Assembly: GCA_937874695.1 (NCBI GenBank)
Contig: CALNAJ010000044.1
Coordinates: 26,763 to 90,762, forward strand
Length of the DNA stretch: 64,000 nucleotides
Source of the DNA: an uncultured Lactobacillus sp.
GTDB taxonomy: Bacteria; Bacillota; Bacilli; Lactobacillales; Lactobacillaceae
Direction: 5' to 3'
Shown here: positions 34,633 to 42,727 of the stretch, piece by piece
Layout: the number at the start of each line of letters is the position of its first letter
Position numbering within the stretch: position 1 is the first letter of the stretch
The notes under the pieces: model-generated
The model's input: the letters and a program-made list of their open reading frames with translations, nothing else
What the model was told of the DNA's origin: nothing
Database searches by the model: none
Program-made: the position numbers and the translations under genes

Positions 34633-36528
34633 CTATTTGAACACACGAACTAATTGCTTGTTTCCAGTGATGTAGCCACCGGCAACTTGGTAGCGCAACG
34701 TGTCGCTCTTACTAAAATTATTAGCGTTAGAGTAAGTCCAACCAGTTACTTTGAGAACAGCGTGAGCGGAGACGTGTTTGCTCTGCTTCGTCAGGTTAGC
34801 CGTGCTGTAACGGTTCAGCGCAGTCTTGGTTTGAACGCGCTTAGGCATCGTTTGTTTGCCAGATTGAACGAGCATCTTATTGGCGGTAATGTAACGACCG
34901 TTGCTCAAGACAAAACGGGTCGTTAAGTTCTGGTTCACGATCTTCTTAACTTTTAGAACTTGGCCTTGCTTGTAGTGGGCCTTCTTGTTGGTCAGAGCCT
35001 TCTTGCTGTAGGCGTTGACCCCTTTAGGATTGATGACGGTAATCGTCTTGTGCTTCGTTGCGTAGTAAACGCGGCTGGTGTACTTGGCGTTGGCCGTGAC
35101 GTAACCGGTCTTACCGTTAGTCTTACTGTGGTGGTTGACGTCCTTAACTTGGTAACGCTTGACGCCGTTCTTGGACTTGGCGTAGCCGGTTACGACGAAC
35201 ATTGGCCGGTTGATCCGCGCTTTCTTAGCGTACCACTGCTTACGCGCCTTGTTGGTGAAGGTGGCGTGCTTGTAGAGACCGATCTTCTTCGTGGCGTAAA
35301 TGACAGTGCCTTCAGGTGCAATGGTATCGCCGTCACCGCCGTTGGTAATAACTGGAGCGTACGTATAGGTCACAGATTTGGCAGTATTGCTAAAGGTTCC
35401 CGTCTCGTTACCGGTAGTAGTGGTCAAACCGTAACCGTCGATATCGAGCGGTTCAGTCTTGTAGCTGTCGCCGAGCTTACCCGTTAATGTCTTGTCTGGC
35501 TTTAACGTGTTACCTTGGTCATCGACGTAGTGGACGGTGACAGGTTGGCTGGTACTAGGCGTGGGTGTTTCAGTATTTTCATCTGAAGATTCAGCGAGTA
35601 CTATAGGGACTTCCGTTAAAAGAGAACCGTCTATATGATAAGTGCCATCAGACTGTTTAGGATAAAAATAACTCATAGGTTTTTGGTACAAAGCCATGGT
35701 GTCAGCACGACTAGTCATGGCATCTAAAGTAGCGAATTTGTCAGCAGGATAGCCGGATAAATATCTACCGGATACAGTGTTATTCTTGGCCTGAATAATA
35801 TCAGTCTCAAATTGAGTTTCACCATTTGTACCTGTACCTTGTTCGTCAACCATACTTTGATAACCGTCTGCGAGAGTTGAATATACAGGAATCTGTAATT
35901 TTCTTAGCATTGGTTCAAGAACACTTTCAAAGTTTTCCTTGACTTCAGATTGCGTAATTTGATGATTTTCTACTTTAGTTCCCATGCTAAGAGTCCATGC
36001 CGCAATGGCTGCTCCTGCTCCCATGGCATTAACGTAAGTATCTCGTGTCATGCCTGAGACATCAAATGAGAAGACATAGTCGAGTCGAGACTGATTAAGG
36101 TCCACATTAGTAGATAATCGGTCAAAAGTTTCTGGGCCATTTGTGATTAGAGCATCAATGAACCCGTCATCAGGATATTGGGAATGCAACCAATTAGTAT
36201 AGTTGGCGTCTTGGAGTTGTTTTAGGGTTACAGTACTATCTATTTTAGAGTATTGATAAACCCTATGTGTTACGCCGGTAGCATCCTTTATAGAGGTGTA
36301 AGGCAATTCTATGCCAGTAATTTTAACATTAGTTTGATTGCCTTTTGCTAAGCCAGTCGTAGTTGCAGTCGAATTAGTCGCATTGGCATCGCTAACCTTG
36401 GCCATGGCTGCGGTCGCATTGTCTGTTGCTCCGGTACTATCAGCGTGAACGACACTGGGACTGACGACTCCCCCAAAGAGAATCAGTGCTAGGCCAGCAA
36501 TTGTAATTTTTCTAGTCGTTTTGAACAT
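34633..36528 (-). CDS. Cell-surface protein with MucBP and DUF5776 domains
   Basis: 631 residues. Signal peptide (ITIAGLALILFGGVVSPSVVHA). An N-terminal region of about 270 residues that I do not recognise follows (YVFSFDVSGMTRDTYVNAMG inside). After a Thr/Pro linker comes one MucBP domain (VTVHYVDDQGNTL to VTYTYAP). The C-terminal third is DUF5776-type repeats (IYATKKIGLYKHATF, ARINRPMFVVTGYAKSKNG, VKDVNHHSKTNGKTGY). No LPxTG, so attachment is probably non-covalent through the basic repeats. The first part of the gene (about 35590-36530) is clearly more AT-rich than the rest, suggesting domain acquisition. Start: ATG 36528, 6 bases after GGGGTG. Confidence 0.85.
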   Translation of the reverse strand: MFKTTRKITIAGLALILFGGVVSPSVVHADSTGATDNATAAMAKVSDANATNSTATTTGLAKGNQTNVKITGIELPYTSIKDATGVTHRVYQYSKIDSTVTLKQLQDANYTNWLHSQYPDDGFIDALITNGPETFDRLSTNVDLNQSRLDYVFSFDVSGMTRDTYVNAMGAGAAIAAWTLSMGTKVENHQITQSEVKENFESVLEPMLRKLQIPVYSTLADGYQSMVDEQGTGTNGETQFETDIIQAKNNTVSGRYLSGYPADKFATLDAMTSRADTMALYQKPMSYFYPKQSDGTYHIDGSLLTEVPIVLAESSDENTETPTPSTSQPVTVHYVDDQGNTLKPDKTLTGKLGDSYKTEPLDIDGYGLTTTTGNETGTFSNTAKSVTYTYAPVITNGGDGDTIAPEGTVIYATKKIGLYKHATFTNKARKQWYAKKARINRPMFVVTGYAKSKNGVKRYQVKDVNHHSKTNGKTGYVTANAKYTSRVYYATKHKTITVINPKGVNAYSKKALTNKKAHYKQGQVLKVKKIVNQNLTTRFVLSNGRYITANKMLVQSGKQTMPKRVQTKTALNRYSTANLTKQSKHVSAHAVLKVTGWTYSNANNFSKSDTLRYQVAGGYITGNKQLVRVFK

Positions 36529-36880
36529 TTTAGTCACCCCATATACTTTTTACTTCCTCATTGGAGAGCAGTATACCATAATTATAGTTATTATATAAGG
36601 GGGTAAATGCCTACGTAATAACGATGTAAACGTACTATTTTAAAATATAATGAGACGAATAACAGATGAAATGTTAGTTGCACAAAGCAACTAAAAAGTG
36701 GTAATCAACTGAATGGTGAACACGGAAATCGTTCATCCGATGATCATTTCAAAAATATTTTGGTTAGAAAACTTGTTATATCAAGTAATTTAAATAGGGC
36801 CTGTCTCACACAGAAATGGTTTCAGGGGGTGATGACCTATGCTGGCAATGCTGATTGGTCACCTTCATTTTGATGATTAA
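36529..36880. other. Gene-free AT-rich interval
   Basis: Upstream region of the surface-protein gene. It holds an unusually AT-rich stretch (36580-36680) and a GGTGA...TCACC pairing around 36827-36862. Very short frames near 36830 have a ribosome-site-like GGGGGTG, but I cannot support a gene. Confidence 0.4.
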
Positions 36881-36913
36881 AAAGAGGTTAGGACGATAGG
36901 GCCCTAACCTCGA
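36881..36913 (-). terminator. Terminator of the YczE-like gene
   Basis: GAGGTTAGG / CCTAACCTC stem; minus-strand T5. Confidence 0.85.
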
Positions 36914-36950
36914 ATAGTTCGAAAAAAATATTTTTTATTTGTAAAATAAT

Positions 36951-37607
36951 TTAAACATCTACGTGGTGTTTCAACTTTGGAAAGACGTGATAGTCTGACC
37001 AGCCCATGACGGCCCCCTGAGCAACCAGGGCCAACACCGTCCCGAAACCGATGGCGTGCAACTGGCCCGTGAAGATGTAAGACAACACAATGATGGTGAC
37101 CGGTGGAATGTAGCTGGTCCACTGGGCAATGACCGCGGAACCCTTCAGAAAGCGGAACCGCAGAATGTAAGCCAAGTCATCGTTGGGATGCATGATAATG
37201 TTGCAGCGCTGGTAGATGGACACGGCGGCTGCCACCCCGAAGAGGCCAATGATATCGACAATCACGCGGCCAGTCAGGTTCAGCGTGTTGACCCCAATCC
37301 AGTTCCAGAAGTAGCCGATCCATTCGACGAGGTAACTGAAGGGGATGATGTAGAGAATGTTAGACACGAACCGTTTGCGGTCGAAGTGACCCAGAAACAG
37401 CTGGTTCATGATGGTGACAACGATCCCGTAACCAAACAGCGTCGTCCCTAGGGGCACGTGAATCCAATTCGCCAGGTTGACGGATGAACCAGTCCAGACG
37501 GCACTCCCAAGGTTGGTCGAAATGGTTAAGGCGTTAGCGGCGGAGTTTAAAAAGATGGAGAACACCAAAAAACGCATGCGTTGTCCAAAGTCCTGCATTT
37601 TCGCCAC
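36951..37607 (-). CDS. YczE/YyaS-like integral membrane protein
   Basis: 218 residues, about five helices. The start FLNSAANALTISTNLGSAVWTG and GIVVTIMNQ fit the YczE/YyaS (COG2364) membrane family of unknown function. GTG start at 37607, 7 bases after AGGGTG. It lies 69 bases after the C26 hydrolase gene on the same strand without a terminator between them, so the two may be co-transcribed. Confidence 0.7.
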   Translation of the reverse strand: MAKMQDFGQRMRFLVFSIFLNSAANALTISTNLGSAVWTGSSVNLANWIHVPLGTTLFGYGIVVTIMNQLFLGHFDRKRFVSNILYIIPFSYLVEWIGYFWNWIGVNTLNLTGRVIVDIIGLFGVAAAVSIYQRCNIIMHPNDDLAYILRFRFLKGSAVIAQWTSYIPPVTIIVLSYIFTGQLHAIGFGTVLALVAQGAVMGWSDYHVFPKLKHHVDV

Positions 37608-37676
37608 TTTTCGTCACCCTGCTTTCTCTCGTATACCCTCTAGTGTAGTTTAATTTGTCCACAATGGGAAGTCTTT

Positions 37677-38411
37677 TCACAAAGTCGTGGTGCGCTTGGC
37701 CGCCCGCTGGACAAAGTTTGCGAAGATCTGGCGTGACTCTTCGTGATGTTTATACATGTTCTCAGGGTGCCACTGGACAGCCAAAATCTGGTCACTGTCG
37801 GGAGACTCCAAGGCCTCGACGACTTGATCATCAGCCGTGGCGGTCGCTTGCAGGCTGGGCGCGACGTCCTTGACGGCTTGGTGATGTCGCGAGTTGACGT
37901 AAGGCCGGGGACCGACCAACGTGCTCAACATACTACCGGGTGTGACCGTAATGTGATGGCTGGGCTGGTTGCCCATAGCCGCCTGGCTGTGCTTGATGTA
38001 GGCGGTCTTATCTTCGCTGAGATCCTGATACAAGGTGCCGCCCAGGCCAACGTTGATCAGCTGTAAGCCGCGGCAGATGCCGAGAATCGCCTTGTTGTTG
38101 GCAACGGCCTGTTTCAATAACTCGACTTCAAACAGGTCGCGTTTGCGGTAGGTCTTGCCTAACCGGATGTGGGGTTCTTCATTAAAGAAGGTCGGATCGA
38201 CGTCGGCGCCACCGAGGAAGAGTACCCCGTCAAAGAGGGGCAGGTACTCGGCAACGTCAGTCGGATCGACGCTGGGCAAGATGATTGGCAAGCCACCAGC
38301 CTTGACGATGGCCTCCACTGCGGGGCGCGGCGCAAAGGCAGCATTCCGTTCGTTAATGATATTGGTGGCTTCGTCGAGGGTGTCGGCGGGTAAAGCAATG
38401 CGTGGGCGCAT
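37677..38411 (-). CDS. Gamma-glutamyl-gamma-aminobutyrate hydrolase family protein (peptidase C26)
   Basis: 244 residues, class I glutamine amidotransferase fold. Catalytic Cys113 in GICRGLQL, with His215 and Glu217 in VQWHPE. The FLGGADVDP block and SRHHQAVKDV are typical of PuuD-like hydrolases that split gamma-glutamyl bonds. The start is ATG 38411, after AAAGGAAG; the frame to 38438 includes the ribosome site. Substrate is unknown, and no putrescine genes are nearby. Confidence 0.87.
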   Translation of the reverse strand: MRPRIALPADTLDEATNIINERNAAFAPRPAVEAIVKAGGLPIILPSVDPTDVAEYLPLFDGVLFLGGADVDPTFFNEEPHIRLGKTYRKRDLFEVELLKQAVANNKAILGICRGLQLINVGLGGTLYQDLSEDKTAYIKHSQAAMGNQPSHHITVTPGSMLSTLVGPRPYVNSRHHQAVKDVAPSLQATATADDQVVEALESPDSDQILAVQWHPENMYKHHEESRQIFANFVQRAAKRTTTL

Positions 38412-38433
38412 AGCGTCGCTTCCTTTCAATTTC

Positions 38434-38668
38434 TTCATTGCGGGTTAACCTTCGCCTTGCAGTGCCTCCGGGTCAGTTAAAATGGACCGGGGCGCTGAGG
38501 GCAGACGCCTAAAGCCAAAGAGCGGTCTTTAAGCTTGGGACTAAGCCACTAGAACCGCGTCTTAGTCCCACCAATTCTCTAAGCGGAAGAGCAACCGCTA
38601 AGAGAATTCCCACAGCTGAGTCCATTTTAACCGCCCCTGCGACTCATACGGTGTTAACCCGCAATGAA
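38434..38668 (+). repeat. Family I intergenic repeat, copy D, with perfect outer inverted repeats
   Basis: The element (about 38450-38650) is bounded by perfect 16-bp arms TTCATTGCGGGTTAAC (38434-38449) and GTTAACCCGCAATGAA (38653-38668). Inside are GTCAGTTAAAATGGAC...GTCCATTTTAAC arms and TTCTCTAAGCGG...CCGCTAAGAGAA. Confidence 0.9.
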
Positions 38669-38706
38669 TCTCTAGTAATTGGTCATGTCTCATGGTAATT
38701 TAATGT

Positions 38707-38850
38707 GATGATACTGCCCAGTATACCCGTGGTGATGCGGCTTTGTCACGCTTATTTGGCGAATTGGAGATTCTGGCTAAGTTGCGGTATAGTCGGCGTG
38801 AAATTGGGCGAAAACTGGTGAGTCAAGCGGGGATTGGCAACGTCATTTAG
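38707..38850 (+). pseudogene. Remnant of a protein C-terminus
   Basis: Forty-seven codons open to TAG 38848-38850, reading DDTAQYTRGDAALSRLFGEL and ending SRREIGRKLVSQAGIGNVI. The composition looks like a real, soluble, basic/acidic protein, but a stop sits just upstream (38701) and no start or ribosome site exists. I cannot name the parent family. Confidence 0.4.
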
Positions 38851-38938
38851 CGAGTTATTTGTGGTCGCTGGTTGGGTATTGAAAGCCTTAATCTAATTGA
38901 TTTGGAAACGCTACCTAATTCTTAAAAAATAGTTTGAT

Positions 38939-38974
38939 AAAATAATTCACAATTATTTTGAATAACCCTACAAT
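38939..38974 (+). promoter_or_regulatory. Promoter with centred palindrome before the 82-aa gene
   Basis: AAAATAATT (38939-38947), CAC, AATTATTTT (38951-38959): perfect 9-bp arms. The -35 TTCACA (38946-38951) lies at the centre, followed by 17 bases and -10 TACAAT (38969-38974). An AT-rich palindrome over a -35 resembles Fur/PerR-type operators. A cre-like TGGAAACGCTACCT lies at 38903. Confidence 0.5.
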
Positions 38975-39008
38975 AGGATAGTAGACAAAAAAATAAAGCG
39001 AGGTAAAC

Positions 39009-39257
39009 ATGATGACAGAACGACAAGTGATTCAAGAGATTTTGAATTCTGAAGCGGTTCTTTACAGCTTTGAAAACGTCGATGAGGATTCAAAGGAATA
39101 CACGCTTTTACTGCAACGTCAAGATAAGGATGTTCGGCCCGTTGAGGAGTTAAACGACGAAATCAAGAAGTATTTCGAAAGCGCTAACTTCGATTACCAA
39201 GAAGAGTTGAATCCTGAAGGCGAAGGCGATATCCGCTTAGTCATCAAACGGGTTTAA
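39009..39257 (+). CDS. Small acidic protein of unknown function
   Basis: 82 residues, no membrane segment or Cys. MTERQVIQEILNSEAVLYSF at the start, charged beta/alpha content and ending GDIRLVIKRV. AGCGAGGT ribosome site; the start may be 39009 or the next ATG at 39012. It stands alone between a palindromic promoter and a terminator, so it is probably expressed as a single gene. No family recognised. Confidence 0.7.
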   Translation: MMTERQVIQEILNSEAVLYSFENVDEDSKEYTLLLQRQDKDVRPVEELNDEIKKYFESANFDYQEELNPEGEGDIRLVIKRV

Positions 39258-39315
39258 TCCTTACATATTCGCGGTTATGGTAGTGAATAGGGCGTAACAA
39301 ATTTTAGACTTACCG

Positions 39316-39346
39316 GAGCTTGGGGGCTGACCCCGAGCTCTTTTTA
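39316..39346 (+). terminator. Terminator after the 82-aa gene
   Basis: GAGCTTGGGG / CCCCGAGCTC with short loop, then T5. Confidence 0.85.
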
Positions 39347-39434
39347 ATACCATTCAAAGAGTGTTTGTTGGCAGTTAACGGCGGATTTCGGTAGAATGGA
39401 TAGGACTGATTTTTCAGAACTGGAGGCAGACAAC

Positions 39435-40082
39435 GTGACGCTAGAAGAATTGTATCGCACGATGGTGAAGGAGATGGGGCCGCAACCCTGGTTGAAGCCG
39501 GGCACGCCGTGGGCTGAGACGCCAGTTGAAATTATGCTGGGCGCGATTCTGGTCCAGAACACCAATTGGCGTAACGTGGAACCGTCACTGATCGCCCTCA
39601 AGGCACAGACGGGATTCGACCCAGCTAAACTGCGGGAATACACGCCGGATACGCTGATTCCGGTGATTCGCAGCAGTGGATTCTACCAACGCAAGAGTGA
39701 GGCAATTCTCGCGCTGGCAACCTGGTTGGGCGAGGCTAATGATGACTTGGTGGCACTGAGACAACGCGATGGTGCCAGTCTACGCGCAGAACTGCTCAGC
39801 ATTACGGGTATCGGCAACGAGACTGCAGACTATATTCTGATGTACACATTGGACCACGGGACCTTCATGGTGGATACGTACGCCCGGCGGTTATTCGGCT
39901 GGCTGGGCGCAACTATGCCCAAGACATATCCAGCGTTTCAAAAGAAGGTCATGGGTCAACTCGACTTCGGCTTGGCCGATTACCAGGAGTTCCACGCCCT
40001 GATTGACGAATTCGGTAAGCAAGTCAAAAATGATGCAGACTTTGCCCAATCGTTTTTGGCCGGGAAGCGATTGGAAATTTAG
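39435..40082 (+). CDS. HhH-GPD base-excision repair protein (endonuclease III-like, no Fe-S cluster)
   Basis: 215 residues. The helix-hairpin-helix SITGIGNETADYIL is followed by the catalytic Asp147 in FMVDTYARRLFGW. The N-terminal PVEIMLGAILVQNTNW block is typical of the fold. There is no Cys in the whole protein, so the 4Fe-4S loop of endonuclease III is absent; the catalytic Lys position reads as TGIGNE. It is thus more like 3-methyladenine glycosylase III-type enzymes. Start: GTG 39435, with CTGGAGGC 8 bases upstream; the frame further up to 39396 would cover this site. Confidence 0.82.
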   Translation: MTLEELYRTMVKEMGPQPWLKPGTPWAETPVEIMLGAILVQNTNWRNVEPSLIALKAQTGFDPAKLREYTPDTLIPVIRSSGFYQRKSEAILALATWLGEANDDLVALRQRDGASLRAELLSITGIGNETADYILMYTLDHGTFMVDTYARRLFGWLGATMPKTYPAFQKKVMGQLDFGLADYQEFHALIDEFGKQVKNDADFAQSFLAGKRLEI

Positions 40083-40120
40083 TTAGAATGGCTGACACGA
40101 GATTGCAGGTTACCGGGGCT

Positions 40121-40322
40121 TAAATCTATGTAAAGCCGCAGGGCCGGTGAAAATGGACTCAGCTGTGGGAATTGCCTTAGTGGCGTTCTTGGCCGCTTAG
40201 GCAATTGGTGGGTTGGAAACTCGATTCTCAGAGGTTCTAACCCAAGCCTAAAGACCGAACTTTGGCTTTAGGCGTCCGCCCTCAGCGTCACGGTTCATTT
40301 TCACCGGCCCGGAGGTAAGGCA
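40121..40322 (-). repeat. Family I intergenic repeat, copy E
   Basis: Inverted orientation: AATCTATGTAAAGCCG, CCGGTGAAAATGGAC...GTTCATTTTCACCGG outer arms, and AATTGCCTTAG...CTTAGGCAATT inner stem. Fills the gap between the HhH-GPD gene and glpK. Confidence 0.9.
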
Positions 40323-40407
40323 ATGATACATGGATTTAAAACCTTAAGGAATTGCCAAACCGGTGGGCACCCGATACAAAATCTGGTGTTTTCAACCGGG
40401 GTCGTGC

Positions 40408-40441
40408 TATGATGAGTGAAGTGAAATTGGAACCGCTTCCG
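40408..40441 (+). promoter_or_regulatory. glpK promoter -10 and cre-like box
   Basis: -10 TATGAT at 40408-40413, then TGGAACCGCTTCCGA at 40428, an imperfect palindromic cre-like site just after the start of transcription. Confidence 0.5.
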
Positions 40442-40474
40442 ATTTGAAAGCAGTTATGGAGGGAGTAAATACAT

Positions 40475-41992
40475 ATGGCACTTAAACAACCGGAAGATTA
40501 TATTTTGGCGGTCGACCAAGGGACGAGTAGTACTCGGGCAATGATCTTTGACCGCACCGGACGTAAAGTCATCGAAGGGTATAAGGAAGTTCCCCAGTAT
40601 TATCCGCATGCGGGTTGGGTTGAATCCGACGCCAATGAGATTTGGAATAGCGTGCTGTCGGTGATCGCCAGTGCCCTCATCGATGCCTCGATTCATCCAG
40701 AAAACATTCAAGCCATTGGGATTAGTAGCCAACGGGAAACCACTATCGTGTGGGATAAAATTACCGGCGAACCGATTTATCATGCCATTGGTTGGCAAAG
40801 TCAACAGACGGCGAGCCTAGCGAAGAAGCTGGCTGCCGATGGTCGTGCCAAGGCCATCAAGGATAAGACTGGTCTGGTCCTAGACGCTTACTTCAGTGCC
40901 ACCAAGATTCGCTGGATTTTGGATCACGTTCCAGGCGCGCAGGAACGTGCCGAGAATGGTGATCTATTGTTTGGAACGGTCGACAGCTGGCTAGCTTGGA
41001 AGCTCTCCGGCGGGAAGATTCACGTGACCGACTACAGTAACGCTAGTCGGACCATGCTCTTCAACATTCACGAGCTTAAATGGGATCAGGATATTCTCAA
41101 CTGGCTCAATATTCCAGCCGCCATGTTGCCCGAAGTGAAGTCGAGTTCTGAAGTCTACGGCGTCACGCAGAATTTCCAATTCTACGGGGTCGAAGTACCC
41201 ATCGCCGGTCTGATTGGGGACCAATCGGCCGCTTTATTGGGACAACTGGCTTTGGAACCCGGGACCGTCAAGAACACGTACGGTGATGGGGCCTTCGTCA
41301 TGATGAATACTGGGGACGAACCGCGGACATCCGAGCACAATCTGTTGACGACGATTGCGTATAAATTGGATGGCAAGGTGACTTACGCGCTTGAAGGGTC
41401 AATCTTGGTCGCCGGAACCGCGTTGGCCTGGCTTCACGAAAGCATGAAGATCATCGACAACGTTCCCGAATCCCGTCAGGCTGCCATGGCCTCGAACGAT
41501 GAGGATGAAGTCTACGTGGTGCCCGCCTTTAACGGCTTGGGTGCGCCGTACTGGGATCCCGATGCGAAGGGCGCCGTCTTCGGCCTGTCGCGAGGGACCA
41601 ATCGTAATGACTTTGTGAAGGCGACGCTCCAGTCGATTGCGTATCAGACGCGCGACGTCTTACGGACCATGAAGCAGGATACCGGCATCGATATTTCTGA
41701 GCTGATGGCCGATGGTGGGGCGTCTCGTAACCGCTATCTGATGCAGTTTCAGGCTGATATTCTCGACACGCCAGTGCAACGTGCGGCTGATGAAGAGACC
41801 ACAGCGATGGGCGCTGCCATTACGGCAGGCTTGGCCGTGGGCTACTGGAAGAGTTTAGATGAAATCAAACAGATTCGGACGGATGGTCGGTTGTTTACGC
41901 CGAACATGTTGCCGGATCGCCGCGAACATCTCTACGCCGGCTGGAAGCAGGCAGTGAAGGCGACGCGGGCATTCAAACCGGACAATCTGTGA
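40475..41992 (+). CDS. glpK: Glycerol kinase
   Basis: Phosphorylates glycerol to sn-glycerol-3-phosphate. 505 residues, FGGY fold: AVDQGTSSTRAM at the start, SQRETTIVWD near residue 90, GDQSAALLGQ, and YVVPAFNGLGAPYWDPDAKG. In enterococcal and bacillar GlpK a His in a YHFYG loop is phosphorylated by PTS HPr; here the same loop reads NFQFYG (Gln235), so that control is probably lost. AGGGAG ribosome site. No glpD or glpF next to it. Confidence 0.95.
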   Translation: MALKQPEDYILAVDQGTSSTRAMIFDRTGRKVIEGYKEVPQYYPHAGWVESDANEIWNSVLSVIASALIDASIHPENIQAIGISSQRETTIVWDKITGEPIYHAIGWQSQQTASLAKKLAADGRAKAIKDKTGLVLDAYFSATKIRWILDHVPGAQERAENGDLLFGTVDSWLAWKLSGGKIHVTDYSNASRTMLFNIHELKWDQDILNWLNIPAAMLPEVKSSSEVYGVTQNFQFYGVEVPIAGLIGDQSAALLGQLALEPGTVKNTYGDGAFVMMNTGDEPRTSEHNLLTTIAYKLDGKVTYALEGSILVAGTALAWLHESMKIIDNVPESRQAAMASNDEDEVYVVPAFNGLGAPYWDPDAKGAVFGLSRGTNRNDFVKATLQSIAYQTRDVLRTMKQDTGIDISELMADGGASRNRYLMQFQADILDTPVQRAADEETTAMGAAITAGLAVGYWKSLDEIKQIRTDGRLFTPNMLPDRREHLYAGWKQAVKATRAFKPDNL

Positions 41993-42036
41993 GTTAAGAT
42001 GTTGTTTCAAATTTAACTAAGTTGATTTTCTATGTG

Positions 42037-42064
42037 GGGACCAGTTCTAGTCGGAACTGGTCCC
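42037..42064 (+). terminator. Terminator after glpK
   Basis: GGGACCAGTTC / GAACTGGTCCC perfect 11-bp stem; broken T tract. Confidence 0.8.
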
Positions 42065-42181
42065 TTACTTATTACTAATGTAAAAATCACGAATCTAGTC
42101 TCATAATTTGGCGAAATAAGGTTAAAAATCGTTTTAATTGCGAATCAATTCAGCCGCTAATTGAATGATAGTTGTGTTAGA

Positions 42182-42219
42182 AAAAAGCGCTGCCGTGAAG
42201 GAAATCACAGCAACGCTTT
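42182..42219 (-). terminator. Terminator of the orphan XRE gene
   Basis: Minus strand: AAGCGTTGCTGTGA / TCACGGCAGCGCTT then T6. Confidence 0.85.
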
Positions 42220-42227
42220 ATTGTCTT

Positions 42228-42524
42228 CTAGGAGATGGTTTCGTCGGCCGCCGGAGTCACGAATTTTACAGAAAGTGATTTTCCGGCAGCGGTGGCGATA
42301 TCGCGTAGAACCTTGATGGAGACGTTCATCGTCCCAGCTTCGATGCGGATGATGGTCGACTGGGGTTTGCCGACTAGTTTTGCAAAACGGTGTTGGGATA
42401 GACCAGTTTCCTGGCGTAATGCGCGCATTGCCACGGCAACTTCAGGGTTATCGACGCCTTGTTGCAGGCGGTCGTTGTGCTGAGCGCCGTCTTGGGACTC
42501 ATTTGAGATGATATTAGTGGACAT
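42228..42524 (-). CDS. XRE family HTH protein, orphan antitoxin-like
   Basis: 98 residues. Helix-turn-helix TGLSQHRFAKLVGKPQSTIIRIEAGTMNVS, shown here as SQHRFAKLVGKPQSTI, then a short C-terminal strand. Clearly paralogous to the next XRE protein (shared KLVGKPQSTI-RIE-G-MNVS and IATA-GK-LS). No toxin gene is adjacent, and a terminator of the upstream antitoxin separates the two. Likely a leftover antitoxin or stand-alone regulator. Confidence 0.78.
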   Translation of the reverse strand: MSTNIISNESQDGAQHNDRLQQGVDNPEVAVAMRALRQETGLSQHRFAKLVGKPQSTIIRIEAGTMNVSIKVLRDIATAAGKSLSVKFVTPAADETIS

Positions 42525-42686
42525 GGGGATTCCTTCTTACATCGTAGAATTAGGGGGTAAACAGCTTATCGTGCACGATTCGTTGGCGCACAAAATAAAC
42601 AACACTATTCAGTGTAGTTAATCTGGTGGCCAGGAACAAGTAATCTTACGGAAAGTAAGGGAAATGTCATATTTGCATAGTTTAAA

Positions 42687-42714
42687 AACACCTGAGAGCT
42701 CATCTCAGATGTCG
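42687..42714 (-). terminator. Terminator of the XRE antitoxin gene
   Basis: Minus strand: ACATCTGAGA / TCTCAGGTGT, then T4-T5. Confidence 0.8.
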
Positions 42715-42727
42715 TTTTGATGTTGAA

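Noticed and set aside
36827..36875. Tiny peptide or type I toxin near the YczE terminator
   Set aside because: Frames of 13-14 codons with a ribosome-site-like GGGGGTG, but no membrane helix and no antisense RNA signals.
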